The translations under genes were made by a program, and so were the position numbers. Of a stretch of DNA of 64,000 bases, positions 11,252 to 20,068 are shown in pieces. Position 1 is the stretch's first letter. Each line of letters begins with the position of its first letter. A model generated the notes under the pieces. That model was not told the DNA's origin. It saw only the letters and a list, made by a program, of their open reading frames with translations, and ran no database searches. Source of the stretch: Planosporangium mesophilum (GTDB taxonomy: Bacteria > Actinomycetota > Actinomycetes > Mycobacteriales > Micromonosporaceae); contig NZ_BOON01000054.1 in the NCBI RefSeq assembly GCF_016863255.1, positions 1 to 64,000 on the forward strand. Reading direction: 5' to 3'.

Positions 11252-12174
11252 GGCCGAGGGTCCAGAAGCGGCGCGTCCAGCAGGGCGGCGAGCCCGGTCG
11301 CGCGTACCCGGTCGACGTCCTCGCGGTACTTCAACACCGCCCCGAGCGTCGCGGCCGCGGCCTCCGGGTCGAGCGAGCGGGCGCCCAGCGCCGACAGCGC
11401 CGCGGCCCAGTCGATCGACTCCGCGACCCCCGGCGGCTTGATGAGGTCCAGGCCGCGCATCCTTCCGGTGGCGGTGGCGACCTGCGTGGCGAGCCGGTCG
11501 GTGACGTCGGGCAGCCGGGCACGCAGGATCGTCACCTCCCGCTCGAAGTCGGGGTGCTCGACCCAGTGGTACAGGCAGCGCCGCTTCAGCGCGTCGTGCA
11601 CCTCGCGGGTGCGGTTGCTGGTGAGTACCGCGAGTGGCGGCGTCGGCGCGGCGATGCGCCCGAGTTCGGGGATGGTGATGGCGGCGTCGGCCAGCACTTC
11701 CAGCAGGAACGCCTCGAACTCGTCGTCGGCCCGGTCGACCTCGTCGACGAGCAGGACGCACGGGGTGTGTTCGAGGGCCTGCAGCAGGGGCCGGGCGATG
11801 AGGAAACGCCGGTCGTACAGGCTGGCTTCGAGGGTTTCCTGGTCGAGGCGTTTGCCGGTCGCCTGCCCGGCGGCTTCGGCCGCCCGAAGGTGCAGGATCT
11901 GGCGGGGGAAGTCCCAGTCGTACAGGGCCTGGGCCACGTCCAGACCCTCGTAGCACTGTAACCGGACGAAGTGGGCGCCAGTCACCTCGGCGAGCGCCTG
12001 CGCGAACGCGGTCTTGCCGACGCCGGCCTCGCCCTCCAGGAACAGCGGCCGGCCCAGCCGCATCGCAAGGTATCCGGCGGTGGCGAGCCCCTCGTCGGCC
12101 AGGTAACCGGTGGCGGCGAGATCGCGGGCCAGCTCCACCGGGGAGGCGGGCTGTCGTCCGGTGATCGTGGTCAC
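11248..12174 (-). CDS. coxD: CoxD-like MoxR-family AAA+ ATPase
   Basis: The protein is a 308-residue MoxR/CoxD-type AAA+ ATPase. Walker A is EGEAGVGKTAFA near 47-58 and Walker B is VLLVDEVDRADDEFE near 142-156. The sensor region LAVLTSNRTREVHDALKRRC contains an arginine-finger candidate. CoxD proteins use ATP hydrolysis with CoxE to remodel the CO dehydrogenase active site. The likely start is GTG at 12174. It is the gene after the cytidylyltransferase-like gene and couples directly to coxE. Confidence 0.9.
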   Translation of the reverse strand: MTTITGRQPASPVELARDLAATGYLADEGLATAGYLAMRLGRPLFLEGEAGVGKTAFAQALAEVTGAHFVRLQCYEGLDVAQALYDWDFPRQILHLRAAEAAGQATGKRLDQETLEASLYDRRFLIARPLLQALEHTPCVLLVDEVDRADDEFEAFLLEVLADAAITIPELGRIAAPTPPLAVLTSNRTREVHDALKRRCLYHWVEHPDFEREVTILRARLPDVTDRLATQVATATGRMRGLDLIKPPGVAESIDWAAALSALGARSLDPEAAAATLGAVLKYREDVDRVRATGLAALLDAPLLDPRP

Positions 12175-12242
12175 CTCGCAACTATGCGCTTCTTTGCATG
12201 CGCATGGCTAGGTCCTCCACCGGTCGCCGGACTGTGGCCGAG

Positions 12243-12803
12243 TCAGCTGGCGGGGCGGTCGAGGTCGGTACCGTCGGCGACGTCCTCGCACGCCACGGTC
12301 ACCACCCGGTGACGGTGAGCCCGCAGGTACGGCCGGGCCCCGACGTCACCCACGGCGAGCTCCGTCACGCCGGCCCAGTGGTCACGGCCCAGCAGTACGG
12401 GGTGGCCGCGTTCGCCGTGGTAGGTGGCGACCACCAGTGCGCCCGCCGAGGCGTGGTTCGACACCCGCCGTACCGCCTCCGCCGTGACTCCCGGCGTGTC
12501 GACCAGCAGCACGATCGCGGCCGTCGCGCCGGTACCGGAGAGGGCGTCGAGCCCGGCCCGCAGCGAGGTACCCATGCCGTCGGCCCAGTCGGGGTTGGTC
12601 ACCACGAGCGCGCCGGCCAGGTCGGCCCGTTCCCGTACCGTCTCGGCGGCGGCGCCGAGCACCACCGTGATCGGCCCGCACCCGGCCGCCCGCAGGGTCG
12701 CCAGACCGTGCTCGACCAGCAGCCGACCGTCCCGCTCGACGAGCGCCTTGGGCATGCCGTACCGCCGCCCACCACCCGCCGCGAGCAGCAGGCCGGCAGT
12801 CAT
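12243..12803 (-). CDS. MocA-like molybdenum cofactor nucleotidyltransferase
   Basis: The protein starts MTAGLLLAAGGGRRYGMPKAL, the nucleotide-binding signature of the MobA/MocA/IspD superfamily (LAAGxxxRxGxPK). It also has VTNPDWADGMGTSLRAGLDAL and a metal-binding LLVDTPGVTAE in place of the usual DMP-type motif. MocA-type enzymes add CMP to molybdopterin, giving the cofactor used by CO and xanthine dehydrogenases, which fits the neighbours. The ATG at 12803 has GAGGAG just upstream. The 68-base gap to coxD contains an ATGCGC...GCGCAT inverted repeat, but the genes probably form one unit. Confidence 0.8.
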   Translation of the reverse strand: MTAGLLLAAGGGRRYGMPKALVERDGRLLVEHGLATLRAAGCGPITVVLGAAAETVRERADLAGALVVTNPDWADGMGTSLRAGLDALSGTGATAAIVLLVDTPGVTAEAVRRVSNHASAGALVVATYHGERGHPVLLGRDHWAGVTELAVGDVGARPYLRAHRHRVVTVACEDVADGTDLDRPAS

Positions 12804-12939
12804 CGCGGGTCTCCTCGGCGGTGAACGGGTTTGGTCGGACGCCCTGAGGTTAGTCCTGAGACCGGCCGGTGCGGTGTCCTCCAGCCGGACGCGCCTCACG
12901 TCACGGACCCAGTGTCACGATCCCACCACTGGAGCGCGT

Positions 12940-14070
12940 ATGCCCACGGTTCGGTCCGTCGCGCGGCACCGGACCCGGGCTCCACTGTGGGCGCGACTGA
13001 TGGTGATCCTCGGCGTGGTACTCATGGCGTTCAGCGCGGCGACCCTCCTGAGCGGCCGGTACCTGCTGATCCGGTACGCGAAGAGCCTGCACCTGGAGAA
13101 CCTGCTGGGTGACGCCCGCGCCCGCGGGTCGTCCATCGACGGACCGGTCAACGTGCTGCTGGTGGGCCTGGACGAACGGCCCGGCGAGAACGCCGACGGG
13201 GTCCGCGCGGACTCGGTCGTCATCGTGCACCTGCCCGCCGGCCACCAGCAGGCCTACCTCGTGCCGGTGCCGCGCGACACGCTGGCGACCATCCCGGCGT
13301 TCCCGAAGAGCGGCTACCCGGGTGGCCGCGACAAGGTGAACGCCGCCTTCGAGTACGGCTCCCAGGGCGGGGGTGGACGCGCCGGCGGCTTCGCGCTACT
13401 GGCGATGACGGTCCGGCAGCTGACCGGGGTCTCCTTCAACGGTGCAGCGATCGTCAACTTCGGCGGGTTCCAGTCGCTCGTCACCGCGCTGGGCGGGGTG
13501 GACCTGTGTGTCGACGAGACGGTCGTCTCGATCCACGTCGGTACCGACGCGAGCGGGCGGTTCCATCCGCCGTACCAGATGACCGACGACGGGCCGGTGC
13601 CGATCCCCGGTACGACACCTCAGGTCTACCGGCCGGGCTGTCAGCACATGAGGGCGTGGCAGGCGCTGGACTACGTCCGCCAGCGCGAACTGCTCCCGGA
13701 CGGCGACTACGGCCGGCAGCGCCACCAGCTCCAGTTCCTGCGGGCGGTGTTGACGCAGGCCAGCCGGTCGCGGGTACTGTCCGATCCGGTCAGGCTCGAC
13801 GCGGTGCTGCGAGCGGCGGGTCCGGCGCTGACCTTCGACGGCGGCGGGGCTCCGATCGGCAGCTGGCTGTTCACGTTCCGCAACATCCGGGCGGACCGGA
13901 GCGTCCTACTCAAGACCAATGGCGGCGCGTTCAACACCGCCGAGCTCGACGGGCAGCAGGTGGAGCTCCTGACCGACCTGAGCCTGACCCTGTTCCAGCA
14001 GTTGCGCCGGGACGCGCTCGACGAGTTCGTCGCGGCCCACCGCGACTGGGTCGTCAGCCCCTTCTCATGA
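12940..14070 (+). CDS. LytR-CpsA-Psr (LCP) family cell-wall ligase
   Basis: A membrane protein with one N-terminal transmembrane helix (about residues 15-40) and an extracellular LCP domain. VNVLLVGLDERPGENADGVRADS (about 70-92) carries the conserved Asp/Arg residues that bind the polyprenyl diphosphate. PVPRDTLATIP, NAAFEYG and GGVDLCV are also typical, and the C-terminal catalytic core includes YVRQRELLPDGDYGRQRHQ. LCP proteins attach teichoic acids, arabinogalactan or capsular glycans to peptidoglycan. The start is ATG 12940 with GGAG at 931-934 of that kilobase. It ends head-to-head with the next gene without a single spacer base. Confidence 0.88.
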   Translation: MPTVRSVARHRTRAPLWARLMVILGVVLMAFSAATLLSGRYLLIRYAKSLHLENLLGDARARGSSIDGPVNVLLVGLDERPGENADGVRADSVVIVHLPAGHQQAYLVPVPRDTLATIPAFPKSGYPGGRDKVNAAFEYGSQGGGGRAGGFALLAMTVRQLTGVSFNGAAIVNFGGFQSLVTALGGVDLCVDETVVSIHVGTDASGRFHPPYQMTDDGPVPIPGTTPQVYRPGCQHMRAWQALDYVRQRELLPDGDYGRQRHQLQFLRAVLTQASRSRVLSDPVRLDAVLRAAGPALTFDGGGAPIGSWLFTFRNIRADRSVLLKTNGGAFNTAELDGQQVELLTDLSLTLFQQLRRDALDEFVAAHRDWVVSPFS

Positions 14071-15261
14071 TCATGAAAAGTGGGGCGCGGCGTCCAGCGG
14101 GTCGTCCAGCAGCGGCTCGAACGCGACCTCGGCGGCGCCGAGCAGCGCGGCGTCGTCACCCAGGACGGGGGTACGCAGCCGCACGTGCTCCCGGCACGCG
14201 TGCAGCCCGTTGCGGTTGAGCCGGCTACGCACCTGGGCCGCGGCGGCCAGGTACACCTCGCGCAGCCCGCCGCCGAAAATGACCATCTCCGGGTTGAAGA
14301 TGTTGACCAGGTTGGCGACGCCGAACCCGAGCCAGTCGCCGACCTCGCGGATCGCGTTCTGCGCCACGGCGTCCCCCCGGGCGGCCGCGTCGACGACGGC
14401 GCTCACCACGTCGCGGCCGTACCCGTCGCGCCCGGCCGCCCGCAGCAGGGCGACCTCGCCCACCTCGGTCTCCCAGCAGCCGCGCGCACCGCAGCCGCAC
14501 AGCTTGCCGCCCGGGTTGACGACCATGTGGCCGACCTCGCCGCCGTACCCGCCGTGCCCGGTCACCGGCCGGCCCCCGGCGATGATGCCGCCGCCGATAC
14601 CGGCGTCGCCGTGCAGGTACACCACGTTGTCGCAGCCCACCGCGGCGCCCCTGCTGTGCTCTGCGAGGGCCCGCAGGTCGGCCCCGTTGCGGATGGTCAC
14701 CGGGCGCTCCGGCCCCAGTACCTTGGCCAGGGCCTCGCCCAGCGGCTCGTCCACCCATCCGACGTGCGGGGCGAGGCGCACCAGCCCGTCCTCGCGGCGC
14801 ACCATCGCCGAGACGGCCGCGCCGCTGCCTACGTAACGGGCGCCGGGCGGGACCGACGTCTGCATGGTGCGGACGGCGTCCGCCAGCGGCGCCACGACCT
14901 CGGCCGGGGGAACTTCGCCACGCGGGCGGAGTGCCTCGCGGCGGTCGAGCACGACCCCGCCCAGCCCGACCCGGGCCGCGGTGACCCGGTCGGCCTCGAT
15001 CGAGAACGCGAACACGTACGCGTGCGGCTCGGGCCGGACGACCAGCGACGGTCGTCCGGCCCGCCCGTGGCCGCGGGGCAGGTCCTCGCGCACCAGGCCG
15101 GTGGCCACCAGGTCCGCGGTGAGCGCGCCGATGGTGCTGCGGTTGAGGCCGAGGTTAGCGGTGAGCTCGGCCCGCGAGGTCGGCCCCCGCAGGTGGACGT
15201 AGCGCAGGAGCGCGCCGAGGTTGAGCCGGCGGATCTCGTCCTGGCTCGGTCCGGCGCGCAT
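14071..15261 (-). CDS. ROK-family transcriptional regulator
   Basis: A NagC/XylR-type regulator of 396 residues. It has an N-terminal winged helix-turn-helix (TSRAELTANLGLNRSTIGAL near 28-47) and a C-terminal ROK sugar-kinase fold. The zinc motif is intact (GEVGHM then CGCGARGCWE). The position usually holding the kinase catalytic Asp (ENDAN) reads RNGAD, so kinase activity is unlikely. It lies 37 bases downstream of xylH on the same strand and may be the last gene of the xyl operon and a second sugar sensor. Its stop abuts that of the LCP gene. Confidence 0.85.
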   Translation of the reverse strand: MRAGPSQDEIRRLNLGALLRYVHLRGPTSRAELTANLGLNRSTIGALTADLVATGLVREDLPRGHGRAGRPSLVVRPEPHAYVFAFSIEADRVTAARVGLGGVVLDRREALRPRGEVPPAEVVAPLADAVRTMQTSVPPGARYVGSGAAVSAMVRREDGLVRLAPHVGWVDEPLGEALAKVLGPERPVTIRNGADLRALAEHSRGAAVGCDNVVYLHGDAGIGGGIIAGGRPVTGHGGYGGEVGHMVVNPGGKLCGCGARGCWETEVGEVALLRAAGRDGYGRDVVSAVVDAAARGDAVAQNAIREVGDWLGFGVANLVNIFNPEMVIFGGGLREVYLAAAAQVRSRLNRNGLHACREHVRLRTPVLGDDAALLGAAEVAFEPLLDDPLDAAPHFS

Positions 15262-15298
15262 CCTCAGCTCTCAGTGTCCACAGTAGTCTGACGACGGC

Positions 15299-16564
15299 TC
15301 ACCGTAGTCCGGTGGCGGCGGCCCGTCGGCGTGAGAGGGCGTCGACACCGGCGGCGATCAGGAGCACCCCGCCCGTGAAGAGGTACTTGATGCCGGAGCT
15401 GACCCCCATCAAGCCCATGCCGTTCTCGATGACGGCCATCAGCGCACCGCCGAGAACGGCGTCGAGGACCCGGCCCTTGCCGCCGAAGAGGCTGGTACCG
15501 CCGATGACCGCCGCGCCCACCGCGTACAGCAGGACCGTGCTGCCGCCCGTGTTCGGGTCGACCGAGTTGGCCCGTGACGCGGCGATGACGCCGCCGATCG
15601 CCGCCATCGTGGAGCCGATCACGAACACCGAGATGCGGATCCGGTCGACGTTGATGCCCGCGCGGCGGGCCGCTTCCCGGTTTCCACCGACGGCGTAGAT
15701 GTGCCGCCCGTACGCGGTGCGGCTCAGCACGAACGTCAGCGCCACCGCGATGACGCCGAGGATGAGCACGACGAGCGGTACCCCCCGGACCGAGTTCACG
15801 ATGGCGTTACGGCTGCGCTCGAGGTTGAGCACGTAGACGGCGGCACCGGCGATGACCGCGAGCGCGCCGACCCGCAGTGCGATCACCGACAGCGGCTCGG
15901 CGGCGAGCCCTCGCGCGGCCCGTTTCCGCCGGCGCATCAGCTGTACCCCGGCGAAGCCGACGACCGCGACGACCAGGAGCACCCAGCCGACGACCGGCGG
16001 GACCAAACCGTCGAAGTCGATGGCCTTGATGACCGGGTCGGTGACCGCGATGTTGGTGCCGTTCTTGACGAGTACCAGGAGGAGACCCTGGAAGGCGAGG
16101 AACCCGGCGAGGGTGACGACGAACGACGGGATGCCGACCTTGGCGACCAGGAGCCCGATGAGGGTACCGATCACCGCGCCGGTGACCAGGGCGGCCAGGA
16201 CCGCGACGTACCACGGCTGGTGCTGATTGGTGACCAGCACCGCGAGGACCGCGGCGCACACGCCGCTGGCGAACCCGGCGGACAGGTCGATCTCGCCCAG
16301 CAGCAGGACGAAGATCAGGCCCATCGCGATCGCGGTGACCTGCGCGCCCTGGGTGAACAGGTTGGCGAAGTTGATCGCGCTGAAGAAGACCGGCTTCGCG
16401 ATGCCGAACCCGACGCAGAGCACGATCAGCCCGAGCACGGCCGGCAGCGCGCCGATGTCGCCCCCGCGTACCCGAGCGACGTAGTTGCGCGCGTACGCCG
16501 GGAGGCTCGCCCGCTCCTCGCCGGCTTCCACCGGTGGCTGGGCGGCGGACGTGACGACGGTCAT
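15299..16564 (-). CDS. xylH: Xylose-type ABC transporter permease
   Basis: A 421-residue BPD_transp_2 family permease with about ten or more hydrophobic segments. It has the family signature LLGEIDLSAGFASG near 105-118, and GRHIYAVGGNREAARRAGINV followed by AVIGGTSLFGGKGRVLDAVLGG near the C-terminus. The extra length compared with ribose permeases (about 320) comes from additional central segments and is typical of XylH. ATG at 16564 overlaps the ATPase stop. Together with the binding protein and xylA, this supports xylose import, although related pentoses cannot be excluded. Confidence 0.88.
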   Translation of the reverse strand: MTVVTSAAQPPVEAGEERASLPAYARNYVARVRGGDIGALPAVLGLIVLCVGFGIAKPVFFSAINFANLFTQGAQVTAIAMGLIFVLLLGEIDLSAGFASGVCAAVLAVLVTNQHQPWYVAVLAALVTGAVIGTLIGLLVAKVGIPSFVVTLAGFLAFQGLLLVLVKNGTNIAVTDPVIKAIDFDGLVPPVVGWVLLVVAVVGFAGVQLMRRRKRAARGLAAEPLSVIALRVGALAVIAGAAVYVLNLERSRNAIVNSVRGVPLVVLILGVIAVALTFVLSRTAYGRHIYAVGGNREAARRAGINVDRIRISVFVIGSTMAAIGGVIAASRANSVDPNTGGSTVLLYAVGAAVIGGTSLFGGKGRVLDAVLGGALMAVIENGMGLMGVSSGIKYLFTGGVLLIAAGVDALSRRRAAATGLR

Positions 16565-17352
16565 GACTGCGCTCCGTTCGTGATGTCGGCGACGGCCGGC
16601 GTCAGCCCCAGATCTCCGCTGCGGCCCGCGGTGATCAGCTCCACGATCTGGGCGTAGGTGACGTCGCTCGCCTTCACCTGGGCGGCCATCCGGCCGAGGT
16701 AGAGCGCGGCGATGCGGTCGGAGACCGCGAAGACGTCGTTCATGTTGTGCGAGATCAGGACGACCGCGTGACCGGTATCGGCCAGGCGGCGGACCAGTTC
16801 GAGTACCTGGGCCGTCTGCGCGACGCCGAGCGCGGCGGTGGGCTCGTCGAGGATGACGACCTTGCTGTTCCAGAGCACGGCCTTGGCGATCGCCACAGTC
16901 TGGCGCTGCCCACCGGAGAGGCTGGCCACCAGTTGGCGTACCGACTTGACGGTGCGCACGGACAGGCCGGCGAGGGTCTCGGTCGCCAGTTGCTCCATGG
17001 TGACCTCGTCGAGGACGAGACCGTTGCGGCGCTCCCGGCCGAGGAACATGTTCTGGACGATGTCGAGGTTGTCGCACAGGGCGAGGTCCTGGTACACGAT
17101 CTCGACGCCGAGGCCCGAGGCATCCCGCGGGCTGTGCACCGAGACCGGCGTGCCCTCGAAGTGGTACTCGCCCGAGTCGATCGGGTGGATCCCGCCGATG
17201 CACTTGACCAATGTGGACTTACCGGCGCCGTTGTCGCCGACGAGCGCGGTTACCTCGCCGGGGTAGATGGCGAAGTCGACGTCGCGCAGGACCTGTACGG
17301 GACCGAAACTCTTGTTGATCCCGCGCACTTCCAGCAGGGGGGTGGCGGTCAC
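16561..17352 (-). CDS. xylG: Xylose-type ABC transporter ATP-binding protein
   Basis: A single-ABC-domain ATPase of 263 residues. Walker A is GDNGAGKSTLVKC, the Q-loop YQDLALC, the signature LSGGQRQTVAIAKA and Walker B VVILDEPTAALGV, with the H-loop in LISHNMNDVF. E. coli XylG has two fused ABC modules, so this is the half-size form common in actinomycetes and presumably dimerises. GTG at 17352 follows GGAAGGG and removes an implausible N-terminal extension. A 15-bp-arm hairpin lies between it and xylF. Confidence 0.88.
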   Translation of the reverse strand: MTATPLLEVRGINKSFGPVQVLRDVDFAIYPGEVTALVGDNGAGKSTLVKCIGGIHPIDSGEYHFEGTPVSVHSPRDASGLGVEIVYQDLALCDNLDIVQNMFLGRERRNGLVLDEVTMEQLATETLAGLSVRTVKSVRQLVASLSGGQRQTVAIAKAVLWNSKVVILDEPTAALGVAQTAQVLELVRRLADTGHAVVLISHNMNDVFAVSDRIAALYLGRMAAQVKASDVTYAQIVELITAGRSGDLGLTPAVADITNGAQS

Positions 17353-17374
17353 GGCGTTCCCTTCCGTGATTCGG

Positions 17375-17410
17375 CGCAGTGGCGGCGCCCGGTGCGGCGC
17401 CGCCACTGCG
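17375..17410. terminator. Hairpin between xylF and xylG
   Basis: Perfect 15-base arms (CGCAGTGGCGGCGCC and its complement) enclose a 6-base loop. The hairpin is placed after the binding-protein stop and before the ATPase start in the same transcript. It is most likely a partial terminator or mRNA stabiliser that yields more binding protein than membrane components. There is no T-tract. Confidence 0.65.
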
Positions 17411-17445
17411 GTCTGCGTGCTGACCTGACTAGAGCCGGAGTCCGG

Positions 17446-18537
17446 CTACTTGATGCCTGCCTCGGCGCACTTGGCGGCGAACTCACCCGTGCACAGGTCG
17501 GCCGCGGTCACGTAGCCGTCGGTGACGACGTCCTTGACGTTGTCCTTGGTGATGGCGACCGGGTCCAGCAGCACGGACGGAACGTCCTTCTTGGTGGTGG
17601 GGTCGGTTACCTTGCCCGGCACGCTCTTCTTGGTGCCCTTGGCCAGTGAGATGGCCAGGTCGGCCGCCGCGTCGGCCTCCTTCTTGACGGCCTTGTAGAC
17701 GGTCATGCACTGGTCGCCGGCGAGGATGTTCTGCAGACCCTGGACGGTGGCGTCCTGGCCGGTGACCGGTACCTTGCCGTTGAGCTTCTGCTTCTTGAGC
17801 ACCGTGATCGCCGCGTTGCCGAGGCCGTCGTTGGCGGCGAGCACGCCCGCGATGTCGGGCTTCTGGGTCAGCATCTGCTCGAAGATCGTGCCGGCCTGGG
17901 TGTTGTCCCACTCGGGCACGTCGCGGTCCGGGCCCTTGACGTACTCGTTGGCGTCGTACTTGGGCTTGAGCACCGAGTCGTAGCCGCTCTTGAACAGCGT
18001 GGCGTTGTTGTCGGTCGGCGAGCCGTTGAGCTCGGCGACGACCGGCTTCTGCGCGCCCTTGTCGGTCAGGCACTTCACCAGGCCCTGGCCCTGGAGCTGG
18101 CCGACCTTGGTGTTGTCGAAGCTGACGTAGTAGTCGGCGCCGCCGCCGAGGGTCAGCCGGTCGTAGTCGACCGTGGCCACGCCCTGCGACCGGGCCTTGT
18201 CGATGACGGCCTTGCCGGTGCCGCTGTCCAGGTTGACGATCATCAGCACGGTCGCGCCGTTGGTGATCATCTGGTCGGCGATCGTCTGGAAGGCGTTCTT
18301 GTCGTTCTGCGCGTTCTGGATGTCGGAGTCCACGCCGGCGGCGTCGAACGCGGCCTTCAGGTACTTGCGGTCCGCGGTCTCCCACCGGGCCGACGACTTG
18401 CTGTCCGGCAGGATCACGCCGATCTTCGGCTTCTTCGCCGAGGTGCCCGAGTTGTTGGATGACGAGTTGTTGCCACAGGCGGCCACCCCGCCGGCCGCGG
18501 CGACCGCGACGGCGAGGACAAGAATCCCTCTGCGCAT
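17446..18537 (-). CDS. xylF: Xylose-type substrate-binding lipoprotein
   Basis: A periplasmic-binding-protein type 1 (Peripla_BP_4) lipoprotein. The signal peptide ends in a lipobox GVAAC with lipidated C21, followed by a Ser/Asn-rich spacer. The mature part begins KIGVILPDSKSSARWETADR, very like XylF, and contains VDYDRLTLGGGADYYVSFDN. The ATG at 18537 follows AAAGGA and gives a proper signal peptide; an upstream extension of 62 codons is rejected for lack of one. First gene of the xylFGH operon, with candidate repressor sites upstream. Confidence 0.9.
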   Translation of the reverse strand: MRRGILVLAVAVAAAGGVAACGNNSSSNNSGTSAKKPKIGVILPDSKSSARWETADRKYLKAAFDAAGVDSDIQNAQNDKNAFQTIADQMITNGATVLMIVNLDSGTGKAVIDKARSQGVATVDYDRLTLGGGADYYVSFDNTKVGQLQGQGLVKCLTDKGAQKPVVAELNGSPTDNNATLFKSGYDSVLKPKYDANEYVKGPDRDVPEWDNTQAGTIFEQMLTQKPDIAGVLAANDGLGNAAITVLKKQKLNGKVPVTGQDATVQGLQNILAGDQCMTVYKAVKKEADAAADLAISLAKGTKKSVPGKVTDPTTKKDVPSVLLDPVAITKDNVKDVVTDGYVTAADLCTGEFAAKCAEAGIK

Positions 18538-18640
18538 GGGCACAGGTCCTTTCGAGCGGACTGCCGCGGGAAGCGGCGCTGGGGGGGTGCGGGTACGGGG
18601 AATCCGACCGGCCATGGCCGGCGAAACCGCCCGCTGATGG

Positions 18641-18723
18641 TTTGTTGTGCCCGGCAACGTATTTCCATACGGCACTGCCGCGCAATGGTCCGAGGGGCGC
18701 GAGTTTGTTGCCGGCGATAACAA
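18641..18723. promoter_or_regulatory. Candidate ROK operators and promoter for xylF
   Basis: Two related words flank a plausible minus-strand promoter. TTTGTTGTGCCCGGCAACG lies at 18641-18659, and the clearer dyad TTGTT-N9-AACAA at 18705-18723. Between them, read on the minus strand, TTGCGC and TACGTT are 18 bases apart. XylR-type ROK repressors bind AT-rich dyads of this kind, and an ROK gene lies immediately upstream. The assignment is inference from position and symmetry. The rest of the 282-base gap holds no gene. Confidence 0.5.
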
Positions 18724-18819
18724 TTCGGAAACCTTACTGACGCCGGCGGGTCATCCGCGGTCATGAAAACGCCACGACCCCGGCATACGTGGCTCAACGG
18801 GCGGCGCCGGGCTGCGGGT

Positions 18820-20001
18820 TCAGTGGACGGCGCCCGCCCAGGCGGCCGGCGCGGTCCGGATGTCGCGTACCACCGCACCCGCCGCCCCGATGACCGTCGC
18901 GGCCGGGCCCAGGGCGCAGGCGCGTACCTCGACCGGTGACCAGCGCGCGGTGAGCACCCGGCTGCGCAGCTCACGCTCCACATCCGAGTGCAGCCACCCG
19001 GCGAGGGCGGCGAAGGTGCCGCCCAGGACGACGGCGTCGACGTCGAGCAGGTTGACCACGCCGGCGGCGGCGATGCCCAGCGCCGTGCCCGCTGCGCGCA
19101 GAGCGTCGCGTACGGTCGGGTCGCCGGCCTCGGCCAGGTCGACCAGTCGCCCCAGCGCCACGGGCTCCCGGCCACCGTCCAGGCCCGCGGCCCGCATGAT
19201 CGCCTCCTGTCCGGCGTACCGCTCCAGGCAGCCGCGCGCACCGCACCGGCACACCGGGCCGTCCGGTGTGACCGTGACGTGGCCGATCTCGCCGCTCCAG
19301 CCGTGGGCGCCGCGGAACAGGGTGCCGTCGAGCACCAGGCCGGCGCCGACCCCGACCTCGCCGGAGATGTACAGGAAGCTGGCCGACGGCGCTGCGGCCA
19401 GTTCGCCGAGCGCGCCCAGGTTGGCCTCGTTGTCGACGCTGACCGGCAGGCCCGGCCAGTGCTCGGCCGCCGCCAGCGGGCCCGCCACGTCGACGTCGCG
19501 CCAGCCGAGGTTCGGCGCCACCCGTACCAGGCCGTCGCCGTCCACCAGGCCGGGTACGGCGAGCCGGGCGGCCGCCACGGTGAGGTCGACGCCGCCGACG
19601 GTCTCGGCGGCCAGTCGGGCCACGTCGGCCAGTACGGCGGAGGGCTGCCGGTCACGCTGGTCGACCCGGTGCACGACGTGGTGGCGGACCGCGCCGGTCA
19701 GGTCGACGACGGCCGCGGCCAGGTAGTCCACATTGATCTCCAGCCCCAGCCCGGCCGGCCCGCCGGCTGACAGGACCAGACCGGTGGCCGGGCGACCGGC
19801 TCCGGCGCGTGGTGCGGGCTCGACCTCGGCGACCAGGTCGGCGCGCAGCAGGTCCTCGACGAGGCTGGACACCGTGGCGCGGGTCAGGCCGGTCGCGGCC
19901 GCGACCTCGGCGCGCGAGACGGGCGCCGAGGTGGCCACGTGCCGCAGCACCAGGGCGAGGTTGTGCTGCCAGAGGCTGCGCTGGCGTACCGGTCCGTCCA
20001 C
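18820..20001 (-). CDS. ROK-family transcriptional regulator, probable xylose repressor
   Basis: A 393-residue XylR/NagC-type repressor. It has a helix-turn-helix at about 28-50 (VSRAEVAAATGLTRATVSSL) and a ROK domain with the zinc motif CRCGARGCLERY. The kinase catalytic Asp position reads DNEAN, again pointing to a sensor rather than an enzyme. It sits between xylF (same strand) and xylA (divergent), the classical place for the xylose repressor. The start is GTG 20001. Confidence 0.85.
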   Translation of the reverse strand: MDGPVRQRSLWQHNLALVLRHVATSAPVSRAEVAAATGLTRATVSSLVEDLLRADLVAEVEPAPRAGAGRPATGLVLSAGGPAGLGLEINVDYLAAAVVDLTGAVRHHVVHRVDQRDRQPSAVLADVARLAAETVGGVDLTVAAARLAVPGLVDGDGLVRVAPNLGWRDVDVAGPLAAAEHWPGLPVSVDNEANLGALGELAAAPSASFLYISGEVGVGAGLVLDGTLFRGAHGWSGEIGHVTVTPDGPVCRCGARGCLERYAGQEAIMRAAGLDGGREPVALGRLVDLAEAGDPTVRDALRAAGTALGIAAAGVVNLLDVDAVVLGGTFAALAGWLHSDVERELRSRVLTARWSPVEVRACALGPAATVIGAAGAVVRDIRTAPAAWAGAVH

Positions 20002-20006
20002 GGGCC

Positions 20007-20035
20007 TTGACGGTAGTGCCGCGCATCAATAAGTT
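20007..20035 (+). promoter_or_regulatory. Probable xylA promoter
   Basis: TTGACG (20007-20012) and TAAGTT (20030-20035) are separated by 17 bases, a good sigma-70-like pair for an actinomycete, 34 bases before the xylA ATG. The AT-rich word TTCAATGGATAAACAA just after it could bind the adjacent ROK repressor. The 67-base divergent gap also must hold the promoter of the repressor. Confidence 0.55.
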
Positions 20036-20068
20036 CAATGGATAAACAAAAGATCACAGGGAGACGCC

